Origin: an uncultured Clostridia bacterium
GTDB taxonomy: Bacteria > Bacillota > Clostridia > Christensenellales > Aristaeellaceae
Assembly (NCBI GenBank): GCA_947565865.1
Contig: CANOHT010000017.1
Span: 1 to 63,005, forward strand
Direction of reading: 5' to 3'
DNA: 63,005 bases
Shown here: positions 35,341 to 44,059 of the stretch, in pieces
Layout of the letters: each line of letters starts with the position of its first letter
Position numbering within the stretch: position 1 is the first letter of the stretch
The notes under the pieces: generated by a model
Databases searched by the model: none
Told to the model about the DNA's origin: nothing
The model's input: only the letters and a program-made list of their open reading frames with translations
Made by a program: the position numbers and the translations under genes

Positions 35341-37458
35341 TCATACCCGGAAGACGATTTCCTTGTAGACCTGGCTGATGAAGCCCGCGACCTCAAACAG
35401 CAGATTGCAGAAAAGATACGCCAGGAACACGATCACCGCCATGGCCACAACGGTCACAATGGCCGCGCCCACCGTGCGGCCCATGGTGAAGCCGTGGGCC
35501 TGCATGTTCCCCGCCAGCAGCAGGAAGACCGTGTAAACCAGCAGCCCGCCGGAGATGACGGAGTAAACGCTCGCCTCGTCCAGGGTGAGGAGGTTGGAGA
35601 GCACGATCAGCACGATCTGGCCCAGGATCATGGGCATGAGGGCGTAGCACACCGCCTGGTAGATGTCCCGCATCCTCCCCTCGCCCTCCATCAGGGTGGT
35701 GATGCACCAGTTAGCCAGCACGAACAGCGCCACCGGCAGGCACACCGTCATCAGCATCATCAGGGGATTCTGATCCGCCGAGCCGCCGAACAGATACCCC
35801 GACAGTGTGCCGCGCAGCAGGGAGGACGCGATGTACAGCATCAGCAGCACCGTGGCCCCGGCCATGGTTCCCTGCTTTTCCGCCTTCAGCTCATAAAAGC
35901 CCTTGAAGGGATGCAGCATGCAGAAGAAGGCGAAGTCCACGCTCTGCACAATTCTGTCCGCCTGCCTGCCCCAGGCGCTCCTGGGCTCCCATGGCTGACG
36001 TTCCTTGGGCCCCCGCCCCCGCTTCGCCCGGATGCCGCGCACGATGGGCCGCGCCGCCGCCAGCACCAGCAGCGCCGCCAGCACCATGAAGATGGCGGAG
36101 AAGTGCTCGTCGAAGACCTCCCGGCGGTACTGCTCCAGGGCGCGGCTGTAATAGGTACGGTTAGCCGCCAGGCGGAAGGACAGCATGGCGTCATGGTATT
36201 GGCCCTCGCGCATCTGGGCCTTGCCGATGCCCAGGTAGGCCAGCTCGCTGTTGGTATTGTAGCGGAAGGCCTCCATGAAGTTCATGCGGCTGCTTTCATA
36301 ATCGCCGTTGTCATAATCCATCATGCCCTGGATGAGGCATCTGCCGTAGGCCGTGGGCTGGAAGACAGTGATCTGCCCGGCGGAGGAGTCCGCCACATAG
36401 AGGGTAAAGCCGTCGTTGTCAATGGCGGAGGGCACGGTGACGTTGCCCTTCTGGCTGCCCGCGCCGCCAAAGGCGAAGAGCATCTCGCCCTCGTCGTCGT
36501 ACAGATAGATCTTGCTTCGGCGCTGATCCACGCAGGCAAACAGCCCGCCGGGAAGGCAGCACACATCCCCCAGCACCGACGCGCCCACGCTGCGGCCCAC
36601 AAACAGGTTGCCCAGGTCGCCCACCAGACGCTGGCCGGAATTGTTCATCAGCACGTCGTTGCCGCCGGGGTTCAGGCGCTGCACCGAGTTGGCCATGGCG
36701 CTCTGCTCCGCCTGGGAGGTGGCGTAGATGAAGCCCTCCGCATCCAAATCCAGATTGATATAGGTCACGGGCAGAAAGGAGGACATGCTCTTGAGCTGCT
36801 CCCGGGTGGAAAGCATCCGCCAGAACAGATCCCACAGGGAGGGCCGCACCGGGATGGTGCCGGAATAGCCCTGGAAGGCCCCCGACTGGTCGATGGTCAC
36901 CAGGCCCTCATAGATGCCCTCGCACACGATGCTGATCTCGCCCTGCTCCGTTACCACGACCTTCTGGGGCTTGAAATCCACCCCCTGGGAGAACTGGGGC
37001 GAGTCGGGCTTGCCCCACACCGCCAGCGTCTCCCCTCCCCGGGTCAGCTTGACCACCCGGCGGTTGCCGGTATCCGCCACATAAACCGCGTCATCCGCCA
37101 CATAGACGCCCTGAGGGGAGGAAAACGCCACGCCCCCCGCCTCGGTGAAGGCCTGGGCCCGGGTCATGCCGATGTCGGTTTTGACGATGCGGTGGTTGTC
37201 CGTGTCCGCCAGGTAGATTTCACCGTGCCCGGCGTCCACAAACAGGTCGGACAGGGTCTTGAAGGGCGTCAGGCCCATGCTTTCCGCCCGAACCACCCGC
37301 ACCGGAACATAGGCCGCCGCCGAGGCCAGCTCGCTGTTGTCCTCATAGGAATAATTGTAGGTTTCGTAGGCGCCGCTGTGCTCCTGCACCGCGCGGGCGG
37401 ACGGCGTGAGCAGCATCAGGACGGCAGCCGCCGCCAGGAATCGCTTGATTCTCCGCAT
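35341..37458 (-). CDS. NHL-repeat, TPR and YIP1-domain membrane protein
   Basis: A 705-residue protein. After a signal peptide (cleavage near ARA), residues about 60-400 form an NHL-type beta-propeller (FVDAGHGEIYLADTDNHRIVK, GVYVADDAVYVADTGNRRVVKL, NDGFTLYVADSS). A TPR pair follows (YDNGDYESSRMNFMEAFRYN, YLGIGKAQMREGQYHDAMLSFRLA, about 410-460), then a membrane segment (AIFMVLAALLVLAAARPI) and, at 540-700, a five-segment YIP1-like membrane domain. Its place inside the importer operon, 13 bases after the permease and 19 bases before the DUF5696 gene, suggests a coupled role such as surface assembly or sensing. I know of no characterised protein with this exact combination. Confidence 0.75.
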   Translation of the reverse strand: MRRIKRFLAAAAVLMLLTPSARAVQEHSGAYETYNYSYEDNSELASAAAYVPVRVVRAESMGLTPFKTLSDLFVDAGHGEIYLADTDNHRIVKTDIGMTRAQAFTEAGGVAFSSPQGVYVADDAVYVADTGNRRVVKLTRGGETLAVWGKPDSPQFSQGVDFKPQKVVVTEQGEISIVCEGIYEGLVTIDQSGAFQGYSGTIPVRPSLWDLFWRMLSTREQLKSMSSFLPVTYINLDLDAEGFIYATSQAEQSAMANSVQRLNPGGNDVLMNNSGQRLVGDLGNLFVGRSVGASVLGDVCCLPGGLFACVDQRRSKIYLYDDEGEMLFAFGGAGSQKGNVTVPSAIDNDGFTLYVADSSAGQITVFQPTAYGRCLIQGMMDYDNGDYESSRMNFMEAFRYNTNSELAYLGIGKAQMREGQYHDAMLSFRLAANRTYYSRALEQYRREVFDEHFSAIFMVLAALLVLAAARPIVRGIRAKRGRGPKERQPWEPRSAWGRQADRIVQSVDFAFFCMLHPFKGFYELKAEKQGTMAGATVLLMLYIASSLLRGTLSGYLFGGSADQNPLMMLMTVCLPVALFVLANWCITTLMEGEGRMRDIYQAVCYALMPMILGQIVLIVLSNLLTLDEASVYSVISGGLLVYTVFLLLAGNMQAHGFTMGRTVGAAIVTVVAMAVIVFLAYLFCNLLFEVAGFISQVYKEIVFRV

Positions 37459-37471
37459 GGGCCTTCCCTCC

Positions 37472-38337
37472 TTAATCCTTCATGCCCGAGGAATTCATGG
37501 TCTCGATGATCCGGCTCTGGGAGCAAATGAAGGTAATCACCGGCACGGACAGCATAATCAGCGAAACGGCCGCCGACACGCCCGTGCGGGCAATGCCGCC
37601 GGAGAGGATCTGGCTCAAGGCCTGGGGCATGGTCTTGAGCTCCTCGGAATAGGTGTAGGGGGAAATGGTGTTCCACAGCGACTGAATCATCAGGATAATC
37701 AGCGTCAGCCAGGCGGGCTTCACCATGGGCATGGCGATGGACGCCCAGATGCGCCACTCGCTGGCGCCGTCAATCCGCGCCGCCTCGATGACGGAGTTGG
37801 GCAGCGTCTCCATGAACTGCTTGATGAGGTACAGCCCCAGGGAATACTGGATGGCCGGCAGAAGCGTTGCCCAGAAGGTGTCCAGCAGGCCGATGTCGGA
37901 GATGATGATGTAGCTGGGAATCTGCGTCACCGCCGGGGAGAACATCAGCGACAGCACGATGGCGCTGAAGATCAGGTTGCGCCCGGGGAACTGGTGCCGC
38001 GCCAAGGGATACGCCGCCAGGGAGGCGAAAATCAGATGCAGCAGCGTACCCAGCGCCGTGAGGGACACCGTATTGACAGGTAGCGGGAGAAGGGTACCCA
38101 GGACTGGTTCATCAGCTTGGCCATGTCCCGGAAGTTATCCAGGGTAGGCTTGTTCACCAGCAGCTTGGGCGGGTAGATGAACAGCTCGTCCAGGGGCTTG
38201 AAGGCGTTGCTGACCACAAACACCAGCGGCAGCAGCATGAACGCGCCCAGCGCCAGCAGGAAGAACATCGTCACGATATTGCCCGCCCGGCTGCGGTTGA
38301 TGCGCGCGGACGTGCGCTTGTGCGTCTTCTGTCTCAT
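37472..38337 (-). pseudogene. Carbohydrate ABC transporter permease (MalG type), frameshifted
   Basis: Two reading frames make one CUT1 permease. The first half (from 38337) gives MFFLLALGAFMLLPLVFVVSNAFKPLDELF and reaches WVPFSRYL; the second (to 37472) resumes at NTVSLTALGTLLHLIF and includes the EAA loop IEAARIDGASEWRIWASIAMP. The frame breaks near 38073-38078: the minus strand reads CTG TC AAT ACG where CTG TTC AAT ACG (Leu-Phe-Asn-Thr) would be expected, so one base is missing. Either the gene is recently broken or the assembly has an error. It pairs with 38337-39236. Confidence 0.85.
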
Positions 38338-39236
38338 TAGCTGCCTACCTTTCTGAGCATCCTCTGTACCAGCTTGTTGCTGCCCACCATCAGGATAAAC
38401 AGGATGACGGCCACGGCGGAGGCATAGCCCATCTCAAAGCGGGTATAGCCGTAGTCGGTGATGTGGTTGACAATGGTATGGGCGGCATAGTCCACCGAGG
38501 GCAGGCCCGCCAGCCTGGCGCTGACGTCGCCCGCGCCAAAGGCCGTGGTAATCTGCATCACCGCGCCGAACATCAGCTGCGGGCGCATGGAGGGCAGGGT
38601 GATGTACCACAGTTCCTGCCAGCGGTTGGTGATGCCGTCCACGCTGCCGGCCTCGTAGAGGGTTCTGTCCACATTTTGAAGGCCCGCGATGAAGGACAGG
38701 AACGAGGTGCCCAGGCTCAGCCACAGGGAGACGATGATGACCACCGAGAGGATGTAGCGCCCGTCCTCCAGCCAGAGGATGGGATCGTTGATGATGCCCA
38801 GGGTCGTCAGGATCGAATTGATATAGCCGTAGCTGTCGGAGGAGAACATGATCTGCCAGATCATGAACACCGCGCCGGAAATGGAGGGAGCGTAAAAGAT
38901 CGTTGTCATCACCGCCCGGGGGAAGGGCTTGAAGTCGGTAATCATCCACGCCAGCAAAAAGCAGGCGGCATAGCTCACCGGGCCGGTAATCACGGCGATG
39001 ACCATGGTGTTGCGCAGCGCCGTCAGGAAAACGTCATCGTGCAGGAACAGGCTTCTGTAATTGTCCAGGAAGGCGAAGCGGGGCGCCTCAAACAGGTTGA
39101 AGCTGGTGAAGCTCAGCCCGATGGAAATCAGCACCGGCGCAACGGTGAACAGGATAAACAGCGTCATGTAAGGCGCCAGCATCAGATAGGATACCTTGTT
39201 TTTCCTGATGTTTGTCCAGAGCGTATCCCTCGTCAT
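38337..39236 (-). CDS. Carbohydrate ABC transporter permease (MalF type)
   Basis: A 299-residue CUT1 permease. The first membrane segment is YLMLAPYMTLFILFTVAPVLISIG and the EAA loop reads YEAGSVDGITNRWQELW..TLP. The last segment is YASAVAVILFILMVGSNKL. The ATG at 39236 is one base after the stop of the large solute-binding gene (TAAGATG) and has GGAGG upstream; the frame extends further upstream only inside that gene. Its last base coincides with the first base of the frameshifted partner gene (38337). This forms a second importer alongside 30834-32697. Confidence 0.9.
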   Translation of the reverse strand: MTRDTLWTNIRKNKVSYLMLAPYMTLFILFTVAPVLISIGLSFTSFNLFEAPRFAFLDNYRSLFLHDDVFLTALRNTMVIAVITGPVSYAACFLLAWMITDFKPFPRAVMTTIFYAPSISGAVFMIWQIMFSSDSYGYINSILTTLGIINDPILWLEDGRYILSVVIIVSLWLSLGTSFLSFIAGLQNVDRTLYEAGSVDGITNRWQELWYITLPSMRPQLMFGAVMQITTAFGAGDVSARLAGLPSVDYAAHTIVNHITDYGYTRFEMGYASAVAVILFILMVGSNKLVQRMLRKVGS

Positions 39237-39237
39237 C

Positions 39238-42030
39238 TTACCGTGCCTCCAATCCAAACTCCCGACGTTTGGCCGTGATCTCATCGTTGATGTTCTTCAC
39301 ATAATCCAGCAGCGTCTCCCCGGGGTCCTCATGATAGTTGATGACGCGGCGGAAGGCGTTATTCAGGTGGCGGGAGGTGAAGTAGCCGCCCGGCACCTCC
39401 GGGACGCCCCGCACGTTGACCCATTCCGCGTTGAGGACGCCAAGCTCCGCCGCCGACCAGGGCATGCTGGCGAAGGCCTCGACGTTGGCCGACGGATACC
39501 GGGCCGAGACGCCCAGCTGATTCTCAATATCCTTGCCGTACTGGGTCTGCACCTCCGCGCTGGTCCACCACTTCATGAACGCCCAGGCCGCGTCCTTGTC
39601 CTCGGCGCCGTCGAGCATCATGCAGCAGATGCCCGTGCCGGACACGCTGTGATCCACCCCGCCATCCTCCCGCACGGTTCCGGGCACGCGAACGAAATCC
39701 CACATGCCCCGGATTTCCGGCGCGGCCACCTGCAGCATATTATAGAAGGTAAAGTCCTCGATGACGATGGGCATCTCGCCGCTGCGGAAGCGCGTGAGGG
39801 CGTCGTACTTCACGGGAAGCTCGTAGTCGGCGTACAGGGACACCCACATGGAGAAGGCCTCCTTGGCCTCCAGGGAATCCAGGCCGCTGCGGGTGTTGCC
39901 GTCCAGATACATTTCGCCCCCCCGCTGATACAGGAGCATCGCCATGGAGGAAAGCGCGGTGTAGTTGCCGGCGATGCTGTTGGGAGGCTGAATGCCCACG
40001 GTCATGTTTTTGCGCTGAAGGCGACCCACCACATGGAACATGTCTTCCCAGGTGGCCGGCGCGGCCAGCCCCAGCTCCTCCAGCACATCCGTGCGGTAGA
40101 ACATCACCGAGAAGGTCTGGGTTTCCGGCAGGGCGTACACGCCGCCCTCCAGCTCATAGGGCGTCATGGCGCTGGGGCGGAAGCGGGAGGCGACGGCCTC
40201 ATAATCCGCGAATTGGGTCAGGTCGTAGGCCGCGTTGCGCACCGCGTAGTTCACAGGCTCGGAATTGCCCAGCTGCAGCACCACGTCGGGGCCCTGGCCG
40301 GAGGCGGTGGCGTTCATCAGCTGCCCCTGCACCAGCTTGAGGTTGACGGTGATGTTGCTTTGGGGCGTGAAGGAATTGTCGATGAGCTGCTTGATGATAT
40401 TGGCCTGATCCCGGCCCGCGGAGACCCACACCTCCACCGCGCGCTTCTCCTGGCTGTCGTCCAGCGCGCCGATCACGGCGTAGTCCACCACAAAGGAGGA
40501 ATGGAACAGCCCCATCTCATGCGCCAGCTGCGCGCCCAGGCCCGCTTCCGCCTGAGGCAGCGCGGGAGCTTCCCCGCCCAGGATATAAATCTTGTCAATC
40601 TCCAGGGGCAGCTGCTTCATCTGCACCAGCCACGCGCCCAGGGAGCCCACGTTGTCCTTGTACGTCTTCAGCCGCTTCTGAACGGTCTCGGGCTTTTCCA
40701 CAAAGTCCTCAAGCTGCAGCCTCATGGTCTGCAAGATGCCGTTCATGCTGCCCCGGCCGCCGGTCATCTCCACCAGCATGTCATCGCAGCGGGCCAGCGC
40801 CTCGGCCTGCCGGGCAAAGATGTCGAACACCTCGGGGATGTTCACATCCAGCTGATAGTCCCGGTAGGTATCCGGCGAGGTTCCGGTCATCATCACGACC
40901 TTGCGGTAGGCCGCGTTCAGCTGGTAAACCGCCTCGTCCGCCAGGGATACGATCTCCGACAGCTTGCCGATGGTCGCCTCCATGCGCAGGGTGTGGCGGC
41001 CCGCCGTCAGGTAAAGGTCGTAGGGCAGCTGGATCAGCTGCCAGTTCATGTCGTAGTTGACGCGCACATCCGCCATTTCAGCGTAGGGCAGCTCGCCGTC
41101 TACATACACCTTCCTTGTGGTGAACGAGCCGCTGAGCACATCCTGCCTGCCCCGGAAGGCCAGGCGATACAGGCCGTCGGCCGGAACGTCAAATTCCCAC
41201 TCAATCCACTGGCCCTGGGCGCTCCAGCTGCTCCCGCCGATGGTGTTCAGCCGCGTCTGCATGGTGCTGTATGGCGTGGTCAGCGGCGAGGAACGGTCAG
41301 TGCGGCCGTAAAGCACGGTATCGGACTTCCGGGCGGCCTGCTCCGCCTCCAGGGTCAGAACGTCAAAGGGCGCGGCCTGATAGCCCGCGGCCTGGTAGGC
41401 CTCCACCACCTGGGCATAGGCGGCAGGCTCGCGCGTGTTGAGGAACGCCGCCTCCGCCACGGCGAGGGTTTCCCGGCGGGCCGTCAGCGTCAGGGTGTGC
41501 TCGCCCTCGGACAGATAGAACAGATACGGCGCGTCATAGGCCCCGGTATGATCCTCCACCAGCGCTTCCACCCAGGCGGGAGCCTCATGCTGGCCGGGGA
41601 TGATGTCGTTTCCGGCGGCGTCGCGCAGGGAGCCGGGGGCGGCGTCATCCTCCCAGACGCGGTAGAGCGTGTTGTACCGCGCCTCGGTAAAGGGCGATTC
41701 CCCGTCGATGAGCAGGGCGTACTCGATATTCAGGCCCCGGGCCTCCACGGGATAATAGCTCAGCCGCAGCTGATACAGCCCGGCCTGGGCGCAGGTGAAG
41801 GCATACACGATGCTTTCCTCCTCCCGCGCCACACAGGCTTCCCGGCCCGCCACAAGGGTCGTCTCCCCCTGGGGCATGGCCCGGATCACCGCGTCCGGGC
41901 GGGCCGTCCCCGGCCTTTGCGCCGAATATTCCACATAGCGAACACGCTGACTGCCGCCGTCCTCAGCCCACGCGCCTCCGACCATCAGCAGCGCCATCAG
42001 CGCCATCAGTCCGACCAGCCATCTTTTCAT
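39238..42030 (-). CDS. Solute-binding protein with a large carbohydrate-binding-like N-terminal half
   Basis: A 930-residue exported protein (signal peptide cleavage near AWA-ED). Residues about 30-185 and 210-380 look like two beta-sandwich glycan-binding modules: each has the pattern AGLYQLRLSYYPV...YALLIDGESPF...LSEGEHTLTLTA and ADGLYRLAFRGR...VYVDGELPY...LTAGRHTLRME. About 385-520 is helical. From about 520 onward it is a type-1 ABC solute-binding protein (VEVWVSAGRDQANIIKQLI, GPDVVLQLGN, YALPETQTFSVMFYR, AWAFMKWWTS). Normal binding proteins are 400-500 residues, so this is roughly double length. It should feed the permease pair at 37472-39236. The ATG at 42030 has GAGG ten bases upstream; a GTG at 42036 is an alternative. 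Confidence 0.85.
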   Translation of the reverse strand: MKRWLVGLMALMALLMVGGAWAEDGGSQRVRYVEYSAQRPGTARPDAVIRAMPQGETTLVAGREACVAREEESIVYAFTCAQAGLYQLRLSYYPVEARGLNIEYALLIDGESPFTEARYNTLYRVWEDDAAPGSLRDAAGNDIIPGQHEAPAWVEALVEDHTGAYDAPYLFYLSEGEHTLTLTARRETLAVAEAAFLNTREPAAYAQVVEAYQAAGYQAAPFDVLTLEAEQAARKSDTVLYGRTDRSSPLTTPYSTMQTRLNTIGGSSWSAQGQWIEWEFDVPADGLYRLAFRGRQDVLSGSFTTRKVYVDGELPYAEMADVRVNYDMNWQLIQLPYDLYLTAGRHTLRMEATIGKLSEIVSLADEAVYQLNAAYRKVVMMTGTSPDTYRDYQLDVNIPEVFDIFARQAEALARCDDMLVEMTGGRGSMNGILQTMRLQLEDFVEKPETVQKRLKTYKDNVGSLGAWLVQMKQLPLEIDKIYILGGEAPALPQAEAGLGAQLAHEMGLFHSSFVVDYAVIGALDDSQEKRAVEVWVSAGRDQANIIKQLIDNSFTPQSNITVNLKLVQGQLMNATASGQGPDVVLQLGNSEPVNYAVRNAAYDLTQFADYEAVASRFRPSAMTPYELEGGVYALPETQTFSVMFYRTDVLEELGLAAPATWEDMFHVVGRLQRKNMTVGIQPPNSIAGNYTALSSMAMLLYQRGGEMYLDGNTRSGLDSLEAKEAFSMWVSLYADYELPVKYDALTRFRSGEMPIVIEDFTFYNMLQVAAPEIRGMWDFVRVPGTVREDGGVDHSVSGTGICCMMLDGAEDKDAAWAFMKWWTSAEVQTQYGKDIENQLGVSARYPSANVEAFASMPWSAAELGVLNAEWVNVRGVPEVPGGYFTSRHLNNAFRRVINYHEDPGETLLDYVKNINDEITAKRREFGLEAR

Positions 42031-42261
42031 CCGCACGTTTCCTCACTCCCGGCATTCGTACAATTGATTCGCGATACCCCGCTGCTTCGGCAGCCGATAT
42101 TTTGGCTCTCTTTCGCTTCTCATCGTCTTTCTCATGTCAAAACAGGGAAGAAATACACCAAATTTCTTTTCAAGTATATCAGTATAGCTATTTTACGGCA
42201 ACCAGGAAATGATGTAATTTCTATAACAATTGATTCCTTATCATGTGCGTTCAGGCAAAGC
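42031..42261. other. AT-rich intergenic stretch upstream of the large binding-protein gene
   Basis: Noticeably AT-rich compared with its surroundings (42100-42250). This is where the promoter for the leftward importer operon should lie, but no clear -35/-10 pair was picked out. On the other side lies the decayed GH31 gene. Confidence 0.5.
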
Positions 42262-42850
42262 TTACCAGCCCCGGGCGCCCTCCCGCAGGAACGCCGGAAT
42301 GGCGTTCAGGGGCGCGGAAACCGTCACATGCCGCACGCCGTCAAACCAGCCGCCGGTAAAGGCGTGACGCCACCTGGACCCCCTTGGCACACAGACCATC
42401 CGCGCCCGGAGAACAGGGGCCAGCACGGGGCCGCCAGCACATCCGGGCCGAAGCAATTTTATCCTCCATTTCCCAGCAAGGCTGATCCTGCGGAAGTTCG
42501 CGGAACAGCGGCCGCATCACCGGGCAGAAGGCGCCCCAGGCAAATCCCCCGGCCAGTAGCGCCCGGAAGTCCTGGGCCTCCGGGGCCCCGCAAAGCCGCT
42601 GATGCCGACGGTTCGCCAGGGAATGCTCGCCATGCCCTTGTTCCGTCCGTCCCTCACCTGCCGGCGATGTCTCCCGACCATACCTGCGCCCCAGGATGAC
42701 AAGCCCCGTATCGCCGCTTTCCCGGCGGCCCTCATAAAACCCCGGGAGAACAGCGGCAGACAGATATTGCCCGCCCTCAGCCGGGCTTGCGCCGCCGTTT
42801 TCGCCGCAGCATATGCTTCCGTCAGGATTTCGGCATGGCGCTCTGGGCGT
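42262..42850 (-). pseudogene. Decayed glycoside hydrolase family 31 gene, C-terminal remnant
   Basis: Read on the minus strand and allowing several frame changes, the translation follows the GH31 pattern. It gives EILTEAYAAAKTAA (about 42820-42850), LFSRGFMR, then GMASIPWRTVGISGF (42590-42635; family consensus IPWWxxDIGGF), AQDFRALLAGGFAWGAFCPVMR (about 42510-42575), DVLAAPVL and finally WRHAFTGGWFDGVRHVTV followed by APLNAIPAFLREGA and a TAA at 42262. The N-terminal half and start are absent. GH31 enzymes are alpha-glucosidases or alpha-xylosidases; this one can no longer be made. It probably belonged to the same glycan locus. Confidence 0.8.
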
Positions 42851-42925
42851 ACCGCGCCAGCTTCCGTGCGCGACGGCAGCTGGGAGACGCTGTCGAATTT
42901 TACATTTTCGTCCCCTGCTGTTCCC

Positions 42926-42954
42926 TTGACAGCGCCGCCCCGCCGCGTCATAAT
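42926..42954 (+). promoter_or_regulatory. Promoter of the GNAT acetyltransferase gene
   Basis: A perfect -35 TTGACA (42926-42931) and -10 CATAAT (42949-42954) lie 17 bp apart. The ATG at 42970 is only about ten bases after the expected transcription start, with GAGGTGAG between, so the leader is very short. Confidence 0.75.
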
Positions 42955-42969
42955 CATGGTGAGGTGAGT

Positions 42970-43479
42970 ATGATGACGGAATTTCGCAACGCCACCGGCG
43001 CGGACGCCGGACTAATCAGCCATCTGTACGCCACCAGCTGGCGCAAGGCTTACCGCGGCATCATCCCGCCGGATTATCTGGAACGGCTGCCGGATGATTA
43101 TTGGGTTCCCTCCGTCCGCACCTGGCTGGACAGCGGCCGCTTTTCCGGCCTTATGATGTGGCGGGACGGCCATCCCGTGGGCTGCGCCATCTATGGCCGG
43201 GGCCGGGATGACCGCTATACCGGCTGGGGCGAGGTGGTGTCCCTGTATCTGCTGCCGGACTGTACCCGTCAGGGGCTTGGCAGCGCGCTGCTGGCGGAGG
43301 CTCTGCGCCAGATGCGGGCGGACGGCTTCACCCGCTTCTACCTGTGGTGCCTTCAGAACAACACTGCGGCAGACGCCTTCTACCGCAGCCAGGGCTTCAA
43401 GCCCACCTCGGAGCAGGCGGAAGACCAGATCGGCGGGGAAGCGCTGGTCGAGCGCCGCTATGTCCGCGTGGAGGCATAA
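42970..43479 (+). CDS. GNAT-family N-acetyltransferase
   Basis: A 169-residue acetyltransferase of the GNAT superfamily. Family features are the N-terminal FRNATGADAGLISHLYATSW, the acceptor-proximal RGIIPPDYLERL, the acetyl-CoA-binding motif A VVSLYLLPDCTRQGLGSALL (residues about 92-111, pyrophosphate loop R/QxxGxG/A), and the C-terminal NNTAADAFYRSQGFKPTSE (about 132-150). The substrate is unknown; small amines, antibiotics or protein N-termini are typical. The 42970 ATG (or 42973, adjacent) fits the promoter; the open frame upstream is rejected. The small membrane protein gene follows after 31 bases, probably on the same message. Confidence 0.9.
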   Translation: MMTEFRNATGADAGLISHLYATSWRKAYRGIIPPDYLERLPDDYWVPSVRTWLDSGRFSGLMMWRDGHPVGCAIYGRGRDDRYTGWGEVVSLYLLPDCTRQGLGSALLAEALRQMRADGFTRFYLWCLQNNTAADAFYRSQGFKPTSEQAEDQIGGEALVERRYVRVEA

Positions 43480-43510
43480 GCGCCGCGCCGCCTGATAAGG
43501 AGCTGAAACG

Positions 43511-43984
43511 ATGGCCGGAACCCTGGGTTTTTCGTATGTCGGTCTTGTTTTTCTCGTGATGCTGTTTGTTCCCAACCTGCTATGGGCAAGGAGCAAGCCG
43601 CAAGGCTACTCCCCGGCGGAAGAAAGCAGGGCACTGCGGCTGTGCGAGCGAACTGGCGAGGCGCTGACCTGCGCCTGCGCGCTGATTTTTTCCGATTTCA
43701 ACCTCCGTCCATGGAGCCCCTGGTGCTGGTGGCTTGCCGCCGCCTTCGCGCTGATGGCGCTGTACGATATGTGGTGGGTGCGGTATTTCCGAAGCAGCCG
43801 GACATTGTCGGACTTTTACAGCAGCTTCTTCGGCGTACCGCTCGCCGGAGCGACCCTGCCTGTCCTGGCTTTTTTTCTGCTGGGCGTCTACGGCAGGGTA
43901 GCGCTGATGCTGGCAGCGGCCCTGCTCCTTGGCATCGGACATATCGGCATCCACCATCAGCATCAGAAAAAGCTCGTCCGATAG
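43511..43984 (+). CDS. Small four-segment membrane protein
   Basis: A 157-residue hydrophobic protein with four probable membrane segments: YVGLVFLVMLFVPNLLW (about 9-25), CWWLAAAFALMALYDMWW (about 72-90), FFGVPLAGATLPVLAFFLLGVYG and VALMLAAALLLGIGHIGIH (about 106-150). It ends in a His/Lys-rich tail (IHHQHQKKLVR). It resembles uncharacterised small membrane proteins of Clostridia; no function can be assigned. GATAAGGAGCTGAAACG lies just before the ATG. It likely shares the promoter at 42926-42954 with the acetyltransferase. Confidence 0.8.
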   Translation: MAGTLGFSYVGLVFLVMLFVPNLLWARSKPQGYSPAEESRALRLCERTGEALTCACALIFSDFNLRPWSPWCWWLAAAFALMALYDMWWVRYFRSSRTLSDFYSSFFGVPLAGATLPVLAFFLLGVYGRVALMLAAALLLGIGHIGIHHQHQKKLVR

Positions 43985-43993
43985 GTACGGCAA

Positions 43994-44031
43994 AAGCCCC
44001 ATTCACCCGGCACAGCGGATGAATGGGGCTT
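43994..44031. terminator. Bidirectional terminator between convergent genes
   Basis: AAGCCCCATTCA (43994-44005) pairs perfectly with TGAATGGGGCTT (44020-44031). The minus-strand side continues with TTTTG, serving the SdrD-B repeat gene, and the plus side with TTGTTCT, serving the membrane-protein gene. Confidence 0.85.
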
Positions 44032-44059
44032 GTTCTATGCGCCGCTTCGGGCGCTATCG

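Noticed and set aside
39196..42699. A 1,167-codon plus-strand frame opposite the large binding-protein gene
   Set aside because: Shadow frame; the minus strand has a signal peptide, domain motifs and ribosome binding site.
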